Source: Peptacetobacter hominis | GTDB taxonomy: Bacteria; Bacillota; Clostridia; Peptostreptococcales; Peptostreptococcaceae | Assembly: GCF_006861675.1 (NCBI RefSeq) | Contig: NZ_SGJB01000012.1 | Coordinates: forward strand, 1 to 64,000 | Direction of reading: 5' to 3' | DNA length: 64,000 nt | In this document: piece after piece, positions 8,867 through 18,043 of the stretch | Numbering within the stretch: the stretch's first letter is position 1 | How the letters are laid out: every line of letters begins with the position of its first letter | Made by a program: the position numbers and the translations under genes | Notes under the pieces: generated by a model | Database searches by the model: none | Seen by the model: the letters and a program-made list of their open reading frames with translations, nothing else | Told to the model about the DNA's origin: nothing

Positions 8867-8895
8867 TTGTCACTTTTCATATGTTATAATATATT
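8867..8895 (+). promoter_or_regulatory. promoter region of radA-disA
   Basis: Two overlapping -10 options are visible. TTGTCA (8867-8872) plus TATATT (8890-8895) has 17-bp spacing. TGTTATAAT (8882-8890) is a good extended -10. Either would start transcription just before the radA ribosome binding site GAGGGG (8915-8920). Confidence 0.55.
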
Positions 8896-8926
8896 ATGAG
8901 AAAGAATGTAAACAGAGGGGTTGTTG

Positions 8927-10306
8927 ATGGCAAAGATAAAAACTAAATACGTATGTCAGTCATGTGGATATGAAAATCCAAAATGGCTTGGAAAGTGTCC
9001 TGAATGTATGAAATGGAATACATTTGTAGAGGAAATAGAGGATGCTTCATCGAAAAAAGCAAATAGAGAAACTTTTATTATAGATAAATCTTCAAAAAAA
9101 CCGGTGAGTATAAAATCTATAACTGTACAGAATGAAGAAAGATTTTCTACCGGTATAAATGAATTAAACAGAGTGCTTGGGGGAGGAATTGTAAGAGGAT
9201 CGCTAGTACTTGTGGGAGGAGACCCCGGAATAGGAAAATCTACACTTTTACTTCAGGTATCTGAGAGTGTTGCACAGACAGGGAAAAAAGTATTATATAT
9301 ATCCGGTGAGGAATCGGAATCTCAGATAAAAATGAGAGCGGAAAGACTTGGAGCAGGTTCGGATAATCTGTATATATTTGCAGAAAACAACCTGAATCTT
9401 ATAGAGGCACATCTTGAAAGTTTTACACCGGATCTTATAATTCTCGATTCAATTCAGACTGTATTTACTCCGGATATAGCATCTGCACCGGGAACAGTAA
9501 GTCAGATAAAGGAAGGAACTTCGAGATTTATGAAAATCTCAAAAAAAATGGGAATATCTACGTTTATAGTGGGACATGTTACGAAAGAGGGGTCACTTGC
9601 AGGCCCAAAACTTCTGGAACACATGGTGGATACTGTTCTTTATTTTGAAGGGGAAAGATACAACACATATAGACTTATAAGGGCGGTAAAAAACAGATTC
9701 GGTTCGACAAATGAACTTGGTGTATTTGAAATGAGAGATAAAGGATTATTTGAACTTGAAAATCCTTCAAAGGTACTTATAGCAGAAAAACCAAAGGATG
9801 TTGCAGGCTCTGTAATAGTATCTACTGTAGAGGGAACAAGACCGATGCTTCTTGAACTTCAGGCACTTGTATCTCCTACAAGCTTTGGTATACCGAGAAG
9901 AACTGCAACTGGAATTGATTTTAACAGAGTGAATATACTTCTTGCTGTACTTGAAAAAAGAGTCGGAATGCAGATTCAGAATCAGGACGTATATATAAAT
10001 ATCGTCGGGGGAATAAAAATAAATGAGCCCTCAATGGACCTTGGAGTAATACTTTCTGTAGCATCGGGATTCAGAAATATACCGATAAAAGAAGATGTCG
10101 CTGTTACAGGAGAAGTAGGACTTACAGGAGAAGTAAGGGGAGTAAGCTTTATAGACAAAAGAATAGCTGAATGCAAAAAACTTGGATTCAGAAAAATAAT
10201 AATACCAAAAACAAACTATGATGCAGTAAAAGATACAAAAGGAATTGAAATATGGCCTGTTGAAAATGTAAGACAGGCGATAAATGTTGTACTGAAAGGA
10301 GAATAG
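8927..10306 (+). CDS. radA: DNA repair protein RadA
   Basis: RecA-related ATPase that promotes branch migration and processes recombination intermediates. The N-terminal zinc finger has CQSCGYENPKWLGKCPEC (residues 10-27). The ATPase core has Walker A GGDPGIGKST (97-106) and the RadA-specific KNRFG motif (255-259). The C-terminal third is the Lon-protease-like domain. At 459 aa the length is typical. I start at ATG 8927, six bases after GAGGGG; two in-frame TTG codons just upstream are too close to that site. disA follows after 5 bp, so the two are co-transcribed. Confidence 0.96.
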   Translation: MAKIKTKYVCQSCGYENPKWLGKCPECMKWNTFVEEIEDASSKKANRETFIIDKSSKKPVSIKSITVQNEERFSTGINELNRVLGGGIVRGSLVLVGGDPGIGKSTLLLQVSESVAQTGKKVLYISGEESESQIKMRAERLGAGSDNLYIFAENNLNLIEAHLESFTPDLIILDSIQTVFTPDIASAPGTVSQIKEGTSRFMKISKKMGISTFIVGHVTKEGSLAGPKLLEHMVDTVLYFEGERYNTYRLIRAVKNRFGSTNELGVFEMRDKGLFELENPSKVLIAEKPKDVAGSVIVSTVEGTRPMLLELQALVSPTSFGIPRRTATGIDFNRVNILLAVLEKRVGMQIQNQDVYINIVGGIKINEPSMDLGVILSVASGFRNIPIKEDVAVTGEVGLTGEVRGVSFIDKRIAECKKLGFRKIIIPKTNYDAVKDTKGIEIWPVENVRQAINVVLKGE

Positions 10307-10311
10307 AAGTT

Positions 10312-11382
10312 ATGGAAAAGATAGCTGAAAACAGAAACATGAGAAAAGATGTTCTAAAAATGATTTCTCCTGGAACAGCATTGAGACAGGGACTTGACAA
10401 TGTTCTTAAGGCTAAGACAGGGGGACTTATAGTAATTGCAGATGATGAAAGTGTTATGGAACTTGTTGATGGCGGATTTGCTATACATGTGGAATATACA
10501 CCTTCATATCTTTATGAACTTGCAAAAATGGATGGAGCCATAGTGCTTAATTCTGAAATAGATGAAATATTATATGCAAATACACAGCTTATACCAGATT
10601 ATTCAATAAAAACATCTGAGACAGGTACAAGACACAGAACGGCTGAGAGGGTTGCAAAACAGACAAAATCGACTGTAATAGCAATATCTCAAAGAAGAAA
10701 TGTAATATCTGTATATAAGGGCGATCAGAAATATGTAGTTGAGGATATATCAAAAATATTTACAAAGGCAAATCAGGCACTTCAGACACTTGAAAAGTAT
10801 AAATCTGTACTTGATCAGGCGGTATCAAATCTGAATGCACTTGAATTCAATGGATTTGTTACTATATACGATGTTGCACTTGTAATACAGAAGATAGAAA
10901 TGGTAATGAGGGTTACGGATATAATAGAAAATTACCTTCTTGAACTTGGAAATGAAGGAACACTTGTAAGAATGCAGCTTGAAGAGTTAATGGGAAGTAC
11001 AAGAGATGATCGGAATCTAGTGTTTATGGACTATGAAAGCGATGTTAATGCAAAAGAATTCAGAAAGAAACTTTCTTCTATGAATGAGGATGATCTTTTA
11101 GACCTTACTAATATAGCAAGAATACTTGGATACAGTGGTTTTTCAGAAAATATGGATATGCCTATAAAGACAAAGGGATACAGAGTTCTTAATAAGATTC
11201 ACAGACTTCCATCGAATATCATAGAAAACCTTGTGAATTATTTTGATAACTTCCAGGATATACTGAAAGCTAGTATAGAGGAGCTTGATGAAGTCGAGGG
11301 AATAGGAGAAATAAGAGCTACATACATAAAAAACGGTCTAATAAAAATGAAACAGCTTGCCCTTCTTGACAGACATATATAG
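10312..11382 (+). CDS. disA: diadenylate cyclase DisA (DNA integrity scanning protein)
   Basis: Makes c-di-AMP from two ATP while scanning DNA for branched structures. The 356-aa chain has the diadenylate cyclase domain with the catalytic DGA motif (residues 74-76) and RHRT (107-110), a helical spine, and a C-terminal helix-hairpin-helix DNA-binding region (DEVEGIGEIRATYIKNGL). Its ribosome binding site AAAGGAG lies inside the end of radA, and the pair is a conserved operon linking recombination to c-di-AMP signalling. In B. subtilis RadA restrains DisA; the same pairing is plausible here. Confidence 0.97.
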   Translation: MEKIAENRNMRKDVLKMISPGTALRQGLDNVLKAKTGGLIVIADDESVMELVDGGFAIHVEYTPSYLYELAKMDGAIVLNSEIDEILYANTQLIPDYSIKTSETGTRHRTAERVAKQTKSTVIAISQRRNVISVYKGDQKYVVEDISKIFTKANQALQTLEKYKSVLDQAVSNLNALEFNGFVTIYDVALVIQKIEMVMRVTDIIENYLLELGNEGTLVRMQLEELMGSTRDDRNLVFMDYESDVNAKEFRKKLSSMNEDDLLDLTNIARILGYSGFSENMDMPIKTKGYRVLNKIHRLPSNIIENLVNYFDNFQDILKASIEELDEVEGIGEIRATYIKNGLIKMKQLALLDRHI

Positions 11383-11457
11383 ATAAGGCAGAAATGTAAC
11401 AAAACAGCGATAAAAGGTTACAATTGCGGTAAAATTGAATGAAGTTGGGCAATTTAC

Positions 11458-11486
11458 TTGAAGAAACCGTATCGCTGTTCTATAAT
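11458..11486 (+). promoter_or_regulatory. promoter of the PIN/TRAM gene
   Basis: TTGAAG (11458-11463), a 17-bp spacer and a perfect TATAAT (11481-11486), 28 bp before the start codon. Confidence 0.65.
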
Positions 11487-11513
11487 AATAAAATATAATG
11501 AGGGGGTGAAAGC

Positions 11514-12629
11514 TTGATAAATAAAATAATAAGAATACTTATAGGAGCTTTTGGTATAGTAGTTGGATCAACTGCATATACATCGATAACAGATAATCTG
11601 AAAATACTTACTTATGGAAATAAAACATACGAAGTTGCAGCAGCACTAGCAGTAGGAATAATAGTTGGAATAATATTTTATGCAATAGAACCATGGATTA
11701 TTAAAAAAATAAAAATGCTTGCAAAAGCAGTAGACAAGGAACTTTCAAAATATCCTCAGATGGATATACTTTTAGGATCAATAGGTCTTATAGCAGGATT
11801 TGTTATAGCATATCTTCTTAGTGGACTTCTAAATACAATCCCTGTAATAGGAAGAGTAATATCACTTCTTGCATACCTGATAATGGGATATATAGGAATA
11901 AAAATTGCACTTAAAAGTAAAACGGACCTTGCAAGAGTAAATAAAAGAATAATTGGAGCAATAATAAAAGAAAAAGAGGAAAAAGAGTCTGTCAAAGAAG
12001 AAATAAATGAAGAGGAAGTATGTTCAAAATACGGAATTCCCCCAAAAGTTTTAGATACAAGTGTAATAATAGACGGTAGAATAGCAGATATATGCCAGAC
12101 CGGGTTTATTGAAGGAAAAATAATAATTCCTCAGTTTGTACTTGATGAACTTAGACATATAGCTGATTCAGCGGATGACCTGAAAAGAGTCAGAGGTAGA
12201 AGAGGGCTTGATATACTGAATACTATACAGAAGGAACTGAATATAGATGTAGAAGTAAGTAGTCAGGATTTTCCTGAAATAGCAGAGGTAGACATGAAAC
12301 TTCTGAAAATGGCACAGACAGTAGGCGGAAAAGTTGTCACAAACGACTTTAACCTTAACAAAGTAGCGCAGGTTCAGGGTGTAGAAGTTTTAAATATAAA
12401 TGAACTTGCAAATGCTGTAAAACCAGTAGCAATTCCTGGCGAAGATATGGTAGTACAGATTGTAAAAGAAGGAAAAGAAGCTCAGCAGGGTATAGCTTAT
12501 CTTGACGACGGTACAATGATAGTTGTAGATGGAGGAAAGAAACTTATGGGACAGACTATAAAAGTACTTGTAACATCTGTTTTACAGACTCCTGCAGGAA
12601 GAATGATATTTGCAAAACCAAAAAATTAA
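11514..12629 (+). CDS. yacL: membrane-anchored PIN/TRAM domain protein (YacL family)
   Basis: A 371-aa protein. The first ~140 residues hold about four hydrophobic membrane segments (roughly 2-25, 38-60, 83-107 and 112-130). They are followed by a charged linker and a PIN nuclease-fold domain starting at VLDTSVIIDGRIADI, with further acidic residues in TNDFNLNKVA. A TRAM-like RNA-binding domain sits at the C-terminus (QGIAYLDDGTMIVVDGG). The family usually sits between disA and ispD, as here. Its function is not firmly established; a membrane-bound ribonuclease role is an inference from the domains. The start is TTG 11514, preceded by AGGGGGTG with suitable spacing. Confidence 0.88.
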   Translation: MINKIIRILIGAFGIVVGSTAYTSITDNLKILTYGNKTYEVAAALAVGIIVGIIFYAIEPWIIKKIKMLAKAVDKELSKYPQMDILLGSIGLIAGFVIAYLLSGLLNTIPVIGRVISLLAYLIMGYIGIKIALKSKTDLARVNKRIIGAIIKEKEEKESVKEEINEEEVCSKYGIPPKVLDTSVIIDGRIADICQTGFIEGKIIIPQFVLDELRHIADSADDLKRVRGRRGLDILNTIQKELNIDVEVSSQDFPEIAEVDMKLLKMAQTVGGKVVTNDFNLNKVAQVQGVEVLNINELANAVKPVAIPGEDMVVQIVKEGKEAQQGIAYLDDGTMIVVDGGKKLMGQTIKVLVTSVLQTPAGRMIFAKPKN

Positions 12630-12657
12630 TGTAAAATAATAATGAATAGGCAACAAT

Positions 12658-12680
12658 AAGAATCGATAGTGATTCTTTTA
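12658..12680 (+). terminator. possible weak terminator after yacL
   Basis: A 7-bp stem AAGAATC/GATTCTT with a 6-nt loop and a short T run lies between yacL and the transketolase genes. It is weak and may be only an attenuator or a chance hairpin. Confidence 0.35.
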
Positions 12681-12712
12681 GAGAAAATATATTCAAGAAA
12701 GGAAATAATGAA

Positions 12713-13534
12713 ATGAACAACAATGAATTAAAAGCTATTGCAAATGAAGTAAGAAAAAGCATTATCAGATCAGTATCAGAAGCAAAATCTGGTCATCCAG
12801 GAGGATCTTTATCAGCAGCAGATATACTAACTGTATTATACTTTGATGCTATGAATATAGATCCTGCAAATCCAAAATGGGAAGATAGAGACAGATTTGT
12901 AATGTCTAAAGGACATGGTGCTCCTGCATTATATGCTGTTCTTGCTGAAAGAGGATACTTCCCAAAAGAAGAGCTTCTTTCTCTTAGAAAATTCGGTTCT
13001 ATGCTTCAGGGACATCCTGATATGAAAAAAACTCCAGGTGTAGATATGTCTACTGGTTCTTTAGGTCAGGGATTATCAGCTGTAAACGGTATGGCACTTG
13101 CAGCTAAACTTGATGGAAAAGACTACAACATATATACACTTCTAGGAGACGGTGAAGTTCAGGAAGGTATGATATGGGAGGCTGCAATGAGTGCTGCTCA
13201 CTACAACCTTGACAACGTTATAGCTTTCCTTGATCACAACGGTCTTCAGATAGACGGTTCAAACGATGAAGTTATGAGCCTTGGAAAAATAGCTAAAAAA
13301 TTCGATGCTTTCGGATGGAATGTAATATCAGTTGATGGACATGACTTCGATCAGCTTAAAAAAGCTATAGAAATGGCAAAAGAAGAAGAAGGTAGACCTT
13401 CTATAGTTATATGTGAAACTGTAAAAGGTAAAGGTGTATCATTTATGGAAAATCAGGCTGGATGGCATGGAAAAGCTCCAAATGCTGAGCAGACTGAAAC
13501 AGCATTAAAAGACTTAGAAGGAGGAGTTCAGTAA
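12713..13534 (+). CDS. transketolase, N-terminal subunit
   Basis: The 273-aa thiamine-diphosphate-binding half of a split transketolase, which moves two-carbon units between sugar phosphates in the non-oxidative pentose phosphate pathway. SGHPGGSLSAADIL near the N-terminus and the cofactor-binding LLGDGEVQEGMIWEAAM segment followed by HNGLQIDG identify it. The C-terminal half is a separate gene starting 2 bp later, a common arrangement in Clostridia. GGAAAT just upstream of ATG 12713 is a modest ribosome binding site. Confidence 0.95.
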   Translation: MNNNELKAIANEVRKSIIRSVSEAKSGHPGGSLSAADILTVLYFDAMNIDPANPKWEDRDRFVMSKGHGAPALYAVLAERGYFPKEELLSLRKFGSMLQGHPDMKKTPGVDMSTGSLGQGLSAVNGMALAAKLDGKDYNIYTLLGDGEVQEGMIWEAAMSAAHYNLDNVIAFLDHNGLQIDGSNDEVMSLGKIAKKFDAFGWNVISVDGHDFDQLKKAIEMAKEEEGRPSIVICETVKGKGVSFMENQAGWHGKAPNAEQTETALKDLEGGVQ

Positions 13535-13536
13535 TT

Positions 13537-14451
13537 ATGGAATTAATAGCAACTAGAGAGGCTTATGGAAAAACACTTGTAGAATTAGTTGAAAACAAGG
13601 ACGTTGTAGTATTAGATGCAGACCTTGCAGGTGCTACAAAAACTGATATGTTCAAAAAAGCTTGCCCAGAGAGATTCTTTGATATGGGTATAGCTGAGGG
13701 AGATATGATGGGTACAGCAGCAGGACTTGCAGCTTCAGGTAAAATACCTTTTGCAAGTACATTTGCTATATTTGCTGCAGGTAGAGGATTCGAACAGATA
13801 AGAAACTCTATATGCTATCCAAAATTAAACGTAAAAGTTGCTGCAACTCATGCAGGTGTAACAGTTGGAGAAGACGGTGGAAGTCACCAGGCTATAGAAG
13901 ATATATCTCTAATGAGAAGTATACCAGGTATGGTAGTATTAAACCCTGCAGATGCTGTAGAGGCTAGAGCTATGGTACTTGCTGCTGCTGAGTACAACGG
14001 ACCAATGTATTTAAGATTCGGTAGAGCAGCTGCTCCAGTTATACACGATGATTCTTACAAATTCGAACTTGGAAAAGGTGAAGTTCTTAAAGAAGGTAAA
14101 GATGTATCTATAATAGCAACAGGAATAATGGTTGCAAAAGCTTTAGAGGCTGCTGAAGTTCTAAAAGCTGATGGAATAGATGCAGAAGTTATAAACATAG
14201 GAACAATAAAACCTCTTGACAACGAGCTTGTTGTAGCATCAGCTAAGAAAACAGGAAAAGTTGTTACAGCTGAAGAGCACAGCATAATAGGTGGACTTGG
14301 TTCTGCTGTATGTGAAGTTCTTTCAGAAGAGTGCCCTGTTAAAGTTACTAGAATAGGTGTTAAGGATCAGTTCGGACAGTCAGGAACTCCAGACGCTTTA
14401 TTAAAACACTACGGATTAACTGTAGAAGATATAGTTAAAGCTTGTAAATAA
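13537..14451 (+). CDS. transketolase, C-terminal subunit
   Basis: The 304-aa partner of the preceding gene, carrying the pyrimidine-binding and C-terminal domains. DADLAGATKTDMF, the FFDMGIAEGDMMGTAAGLA segment with the activating glutamate, and ATHAGVTVGEDGGSHQ are characteristic. The C-terminal domain contains EEHSIIGGLGSAV. The upstream site AAGGAGGAG lies within the end of the N-subunit gene, so the two are translationally coupled and expected to be made in equal amounts. Confidence 0.95.
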   Translation: MELIATREAYGKTLVELVENKDVVVLDADLAGATKTDMFKKACPERFFDMGIAEGDMMGTAAGLAASGKIPFASTFAIFAAGRGFEQIRNSICYPKLNVKVAATHAGVTVGEDGGSHQAIEDISLMRSIPGMVVLNPADAVEARAMVLAAAEYNGPMYLRFGRAAAPVIHDDSYKFELGKGEVLKEGKDVSIIATGIMVAKALEAAEVLKADGIDAEVINIGTIKPLDNELVVASAKKTGKVVTAEEHSIIGGLGSAVCEVLSEECPVKVTRIGVKDQFGQSGTPDALLKHYGLTVEDIVKACK

Positions 14452-14474
14452 TAGATAGAATATATTTTCTCTAT

Positions 14475-14516
14475 GGGGAGCATATGCGGATTTAATCTGC
14501 TGTGCTCTCTTTTATT
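14475..14516 (+). terminator. intrinsic terminator of the transketolase operon
   Basis: GGGGAGCATATGCGGA pairs with TCTGCTGTGCTCTC, using some G-U pairs, and is followed by TTTTATTTT. It marks the boundary to the accessory signalling cluster. Confidence 0.75.
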
Positions 14517-14532
14517 TTGTGCAGGGATGCTA

Positions 14533-14561
14533 TTTACAATATATGATATGTTTTCTATACT
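14533..14561 (+). promoter_or_regulatory. promoter of the first LytTR regulator gene
   Basis: TTTACA (14533-14538), a 17-bp spacer and TATACT (14556-14561), followed by a leader of about 115 nt with no ORF or strong structure that I can see. Confidence 0.5.
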
Positions 14562-14681
14562 AAAAATAAAGTGAAATATGATAATATATATGAGTTTAGT
14601 TATAGATATAAAAGGATTAAAAAAACTATATGATTATCACAACAATAATAGAATAATTTATAAAACAAAGGAATAAGAAAT

Positions 14682-15392
14682 ATGATAAATATAGCAGTGT
14701 GTGAAGATGAAATATTTCAACTTAATGATCTATCAGACAAATTACTCAAAATTTCAAATGAGTTAGGTATAGAATTTAATATATATAAATATAGTTCTGC
14801 AAAAGAACTTTTAGAAAATTATCCTGAAAATATAGATATATTATATTTGGATATACAAATGGACAATATGAATGGAATGGAAGCAGCAAGGATTATAAGA
14901 AAATATAACAAAAGAACAGAGATAATATTTACAACAGCAGTAGATGATTATATAAGGGAAGGATACGAAGTTAGAGCATATAGATATTTATCAAAACCAA
15001 TAGAATATAATACACTTAAGAAAAGTACATCGGATTGTATAAATGAAATTGCAAATAAATTTGAAACGATAGATATCAGCTATGCTGGAGAAACTATAAT
15101 TATAAATAAAGAAAGCATATTGTATGTGGAAGTTATGGGAAAGGAAACAACGATTTATACTGATGAGGAAGTATTTTCTTTTAGAATATCTATGAAAAAT
15201 ATAGAAGAGAAATTGAATGGAAAAGAATTTTTTAAATGTAATAAGAGTTATATAGTAAATTTAAAAAAAGTAAAGCGAATAGACTATAAAGAGAGAACAG
15301 CTCTTGTAGGAAATCATAAAATACCGATAAGTAGAAATAGTATTAAGTTGTTTAAGATAAGATTATTAGATGTATTGGGAGATATGATTTAA
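14682..15392 (+). CDS. LytTR-family response regulator (cluster 1)
   Basis: A 236-aa response regulator of the AgrA/VirR type. The N-terminal receiver domain has acidic residues in CEDE (7-10), the phospho-acceptor aspartate D57 in YLDIQMD, and the conserved lysine in YLSKPIEY. The C-terminal LytTR DNA-binding domain includes FFKCNKSYIVNLKKVKRID and IPISRNS near the end. Such regulators bind pairs of direct repeats about 21 bp apart; a matching pair lies just downstream, before the permease gene. The GHKL kinase at 18044 is the probable partner. The start ATG 14682 follows AAAGGAAT. Confidence 0.93.
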   Translation: MINIAVCEDEIFQLNDLSDKLLKISNELGIEFNIYKYSSAKELLENYPENIDILYLDIQMDNMNGMEAARIIRKYNKRTEIIFTTAVDDYIREGYEVRAYRYLSKPIEYNTLKKSTSDCINEIANKFETIDISYAGETIIINKESILYVEVMGKETTIYTDEEVFSFRISMKNIEEKLNGKEFFKCNKSYIVNLKKVKRIDYKERTALVGNHKIPISRNSIKLFKIRLLDVLGDMI

Positions 15393-15441
15393 GTGAAAGC
15401 TATGAATTTATAGCTATGAAATATATTTTAACCACGGTATT

Positions 15442-15512
15442 TATACAATTTATACCGTTAAATATACAGTTTATTCCAATAAAAGAAATATAACAAAATT
15501 GTCTGATATACT
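15442..15512 (+). promoter_or_regulatory. LytTR-type direct repeats and promoter of the permease gene
   Basis: TATACAATTTAT (15442-15453) and TATACAGTTTAT (15463-15474) differ by one base and are 21 bp apart. The core ACAGTTTAT resembles the LytTR consensus. Exactly 33 bp after the second repeat lies an extended -10, TGATATACT (-10 hexamer 15507-15512). The -35 position (15484-15489) matches poorly, as expected for an activator-dependent promoter. Confidence 0.65.
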
Positions 15513-15541
15513 CAAATAAACCGATTGTTGGAGGTGTTTAT

Positions 15542-18013
15542 ATGTATATCAGATATTTTTTTTATAATAGAAAAAGAAATATATCAATGTCTATAGGAAT
15601 AGCAGTATCTGTTGTATTATTATTAGTCGTGTACTCTGTAAATAATGTTCTCCAAAATAACTATATAAATAATTTTAAAAGCAGAGAAGGAGACTATAAT
15701 CTTTATATAGATAACCTAAAAAATACTAAAGAGATAATAAATCTTGAGGGGATAATGAATATTGGTACCGAAGAATTTATCGGTGGTGTTGAAAATAACG
15801 CTGGATTATATCAGCAGTTTAGTGGTATAGAAAAAGATTATTTAAAAGTATACAATATGGAAATTATATCTGGAAGAATGCCTGAAAATGATAATGAAAT
15901 AGTTGTAGAAAGATGGGTAGCCCAGAATATGGGAATACAACAGGATGAAGAGGTATCTTTAAAGTTCACAGACAGTATGGATGCAAATAGAGCGTATAAT
16001 AGAAAATTCAAAGTAGCAGGTATACTAAGCGATAGCAAATATTATAAACGGACAGGATATATGCATGTATATACAAAATTTCAAGGAAATAATCTTTACA
16101 AAACAAGAACTTATATATCAGTAAATGATGAAGTGAATATACCTTCGTTGAAAAATGAAATATCAAAGTTAACTGATATACCCCAAAAGGATATAAAAGA
16201 AAATAAAATTTTAAATGATTTAATTAAAGAAGAAAATAAATTTACATCAAAAGAAGTGGTAATGTGTATATCTATATTGATGATGAATATACGGTTTATA
16301 AATGGAGTTTATAGTATATCAATAGTAAAGAGAAAAAAAGAATTCGGTATAATGAGAACTATTGGAATAGACAACAAAAATCTTTTTAAAATGATTTTTA
16401 TGGAACTATGTATAGTTGGAGTTGTAGGTATAATTATGGGATTGATACTCACATTTTTCATAATGAATATACTTAAGTCCGATACAGAGTTATTATATAA
16501 AATATTCGGAATAGAGAAGTATATGATATCGGATTTTGAAAATATAAATATAAATTATAAGTGGATTGTATATACATTAATTCCAATTGTGTCGGCATTA
16601 TTTGTTGCAGTAATACAGTATAGAGATATAAAGAGAAAATCTCCTATAGAATTAGTGATAAACGAGGATAACAGTGAAAAATCATTAAAAACTAAGTTTA
16701 AAGAAAAGAATATGGATAATATACTCAGCAAAATTTCATACAATAGAATGATTATGAACAAGAAAAAAACGATGTTAATATTATTTATATTGAGTATAGG
16801 AGCAATTCTTTTTACTTCAATAAATTATAGAAATGATATGATGATGTATCATAATAATAGGTTATTTTCAGATCCATCTAATGGTGATAATTTTGATATA
16901 AATATGAATACAATGAATTTTAATAAAAAGGGAATTGATGAAAAATCTCTAAATTATATAAGTAATATAAAAAATAACGACGGAAGTAGTGCCATAAATG
17001 AAATAATAGCATCATCTCAGAAACTTGGTAGAATAAAAATAAGTGGAGATTATAAAAAGTATGATAAATATCTAATCGAAAGAGATAAACACTATAAAAT
17101 ATCATATAATGGTATTTTAGTAGATAATAAAAATGAAAAATATATAAAAGCATCTGTATTCACGTATAATGATGAGACAATGAAAAAAGTATATGGGATA
17201 GACAATAATAAAGATGAGGCTATAATGTATTTGCCCGAAGAATTTAAAAAAGATAATATATTTGTTGGAAATGATAATAAGGCAGAGTTTGTATCGTCAA
17301 AAGAAAAAGAATACAAAAAAGAATTTATATATGGATATAAGAACTATGATGAGGAAATGTACAAAATAAATGATATACAGATAAAAAATACAACATCGGA
17401 GTATTTATATTCCGGTCCATATTATACATCTGATGATGACTTACCTCAGATTATAGTAAGTAACTCTTTATATGAAAAAATGTTCGGAGAGATTATTTAT
17501 GACAATATAAATATACTGGTAAATGAAGGTGTGGACTCTGAATTCGTGAGTAACAGTATTATAAAATATATAAAAGGATTGCCTATAGTAGTATCTGATA
17601 TAGCAGAAACAAGAAAAGAAAATGAAATTATTGATCAGAAAACAAAGTTATTTTTTAATTTTGTAGTACGGGTTATATATGTACTAACAATAATAAACTC
17701 TGTAAATATGATTTCAGACATTCTAATTTCCAGAAAAGATGAGTTTAAAAAGCTGAGCATACTTGGGGCATCTAAAAATCAGTTGAGGACAATGGTATTA
17801 AAAGAGACAATAATATATTCTGTGATATCATTCGGGATAGCCTTTATTATATCGATATTGTTTGAGGTTTTATATTACATATCGCATATGAATAAAGGAT
17901 GGCTTTTCCCGGATTTTTACATAGAATATAAATCAATTATATTTTTAGGAGTTGTGAATTTTATAGTTATTCTAATAACAGCAAAAGCTTCTACGAATTA
18001 TCTAAGAAAATAA
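15542..18013 (+). CDS. large FtsX-type ABC transporter permease without an adjacent ATPase
   Basis: An 823-aa membrane protein with two FtsX/MacB-like modules. A first membrane segment lies at residues about 14-36, followed by an extracytoplasmic domain. Three more lie around 240-262, 283-310 and 338-362, with the cytoplasmic-loop motif KRKKEFGIMRTIG between them. The second module starts with a segment near 412-432, has a ~250-residue extracytoplasmic domain, and ends in three segments with a matching loop (SRKDEFKKLSILGASKNQLR). Such proteins export peptides or act as mechanotransmitters with a cytoplasmic ATPase. No ATPase gene is nearby. ATG 15542 follows GGAGGTG. The gene sits between a LytTR regulator and a GHKL kinase, so it is probably their target. 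The substrate is unknown. Confidence 0.85.
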   Translation: MYIRYFFYNRKRNISMSIGIAVSVVLLLVVYSVNNVLQNNYINNFKSREGDYNLYIDNLKNTKEIINLEGIMNIGTEEFIGGVENNAGLYQQFSGIEKDYLKVYNMEIISGRMPENDNEIVVERWVAQNMGIQQDEEVSLKFTDSMDANRAYNRKFKVAGILSDSKYYKRTGYMHVYTKFQGNNLYKTRTYISVNDEVNIPSLKNEISKLTDIPQKDIKENKILNDLIKEENKFTSKEVVMCISILMMNIRFINGVYSISIVKRKKEFGIMRTIGIDNKNLFKMIFMELCIVGVVGIIMGLILTFFIMNILKSDTELLYKIFGIEKYMISDFENININYKWIVYTLIPIVSALFVAVIQYRDIKRKSPIELVINEDNSEKSLKTKFKEKNMDNILSKISYNRMIMNKKKTMLILFILSIGAILFTSINYRNDMMMYHNNRLFSDPSNGDNFDINMNTMNFNKKGIDEKSLNYISNIKNNDGSSAINEIIASSQKLGRIKISGDYKKYDKYLIERDKHYKISYNGILVDNKNEKYIKASVFTYNDETMKKVYGIDNNKDEAIMYLPEEFKKDNIFVGNDNKAEFVSSKEKEYKKEFIYGYKNYDEEMYKINDIQIKNTTSEYLYSGPYYTSDDDLPQIIVSNSLYEKMFGEIIYDNINILVNEGVDSEFVSNSIIKYIKGLPIVVSDIAETRKENEIIDQKTKLFFNFVVRVIYVLTIINSVNMISDILISRKDEFKKLSILGASKNQLRTMVLKETIIYSVISFGIAFIISILFEVLYYISHMNKGWLFPDFYIEYKSIIFLGVVNFIVILITAKASTNYLRK

Positions 18014-18043
18014 ATCGCTCTGTTAGGAGGAAGGAGATATTGT

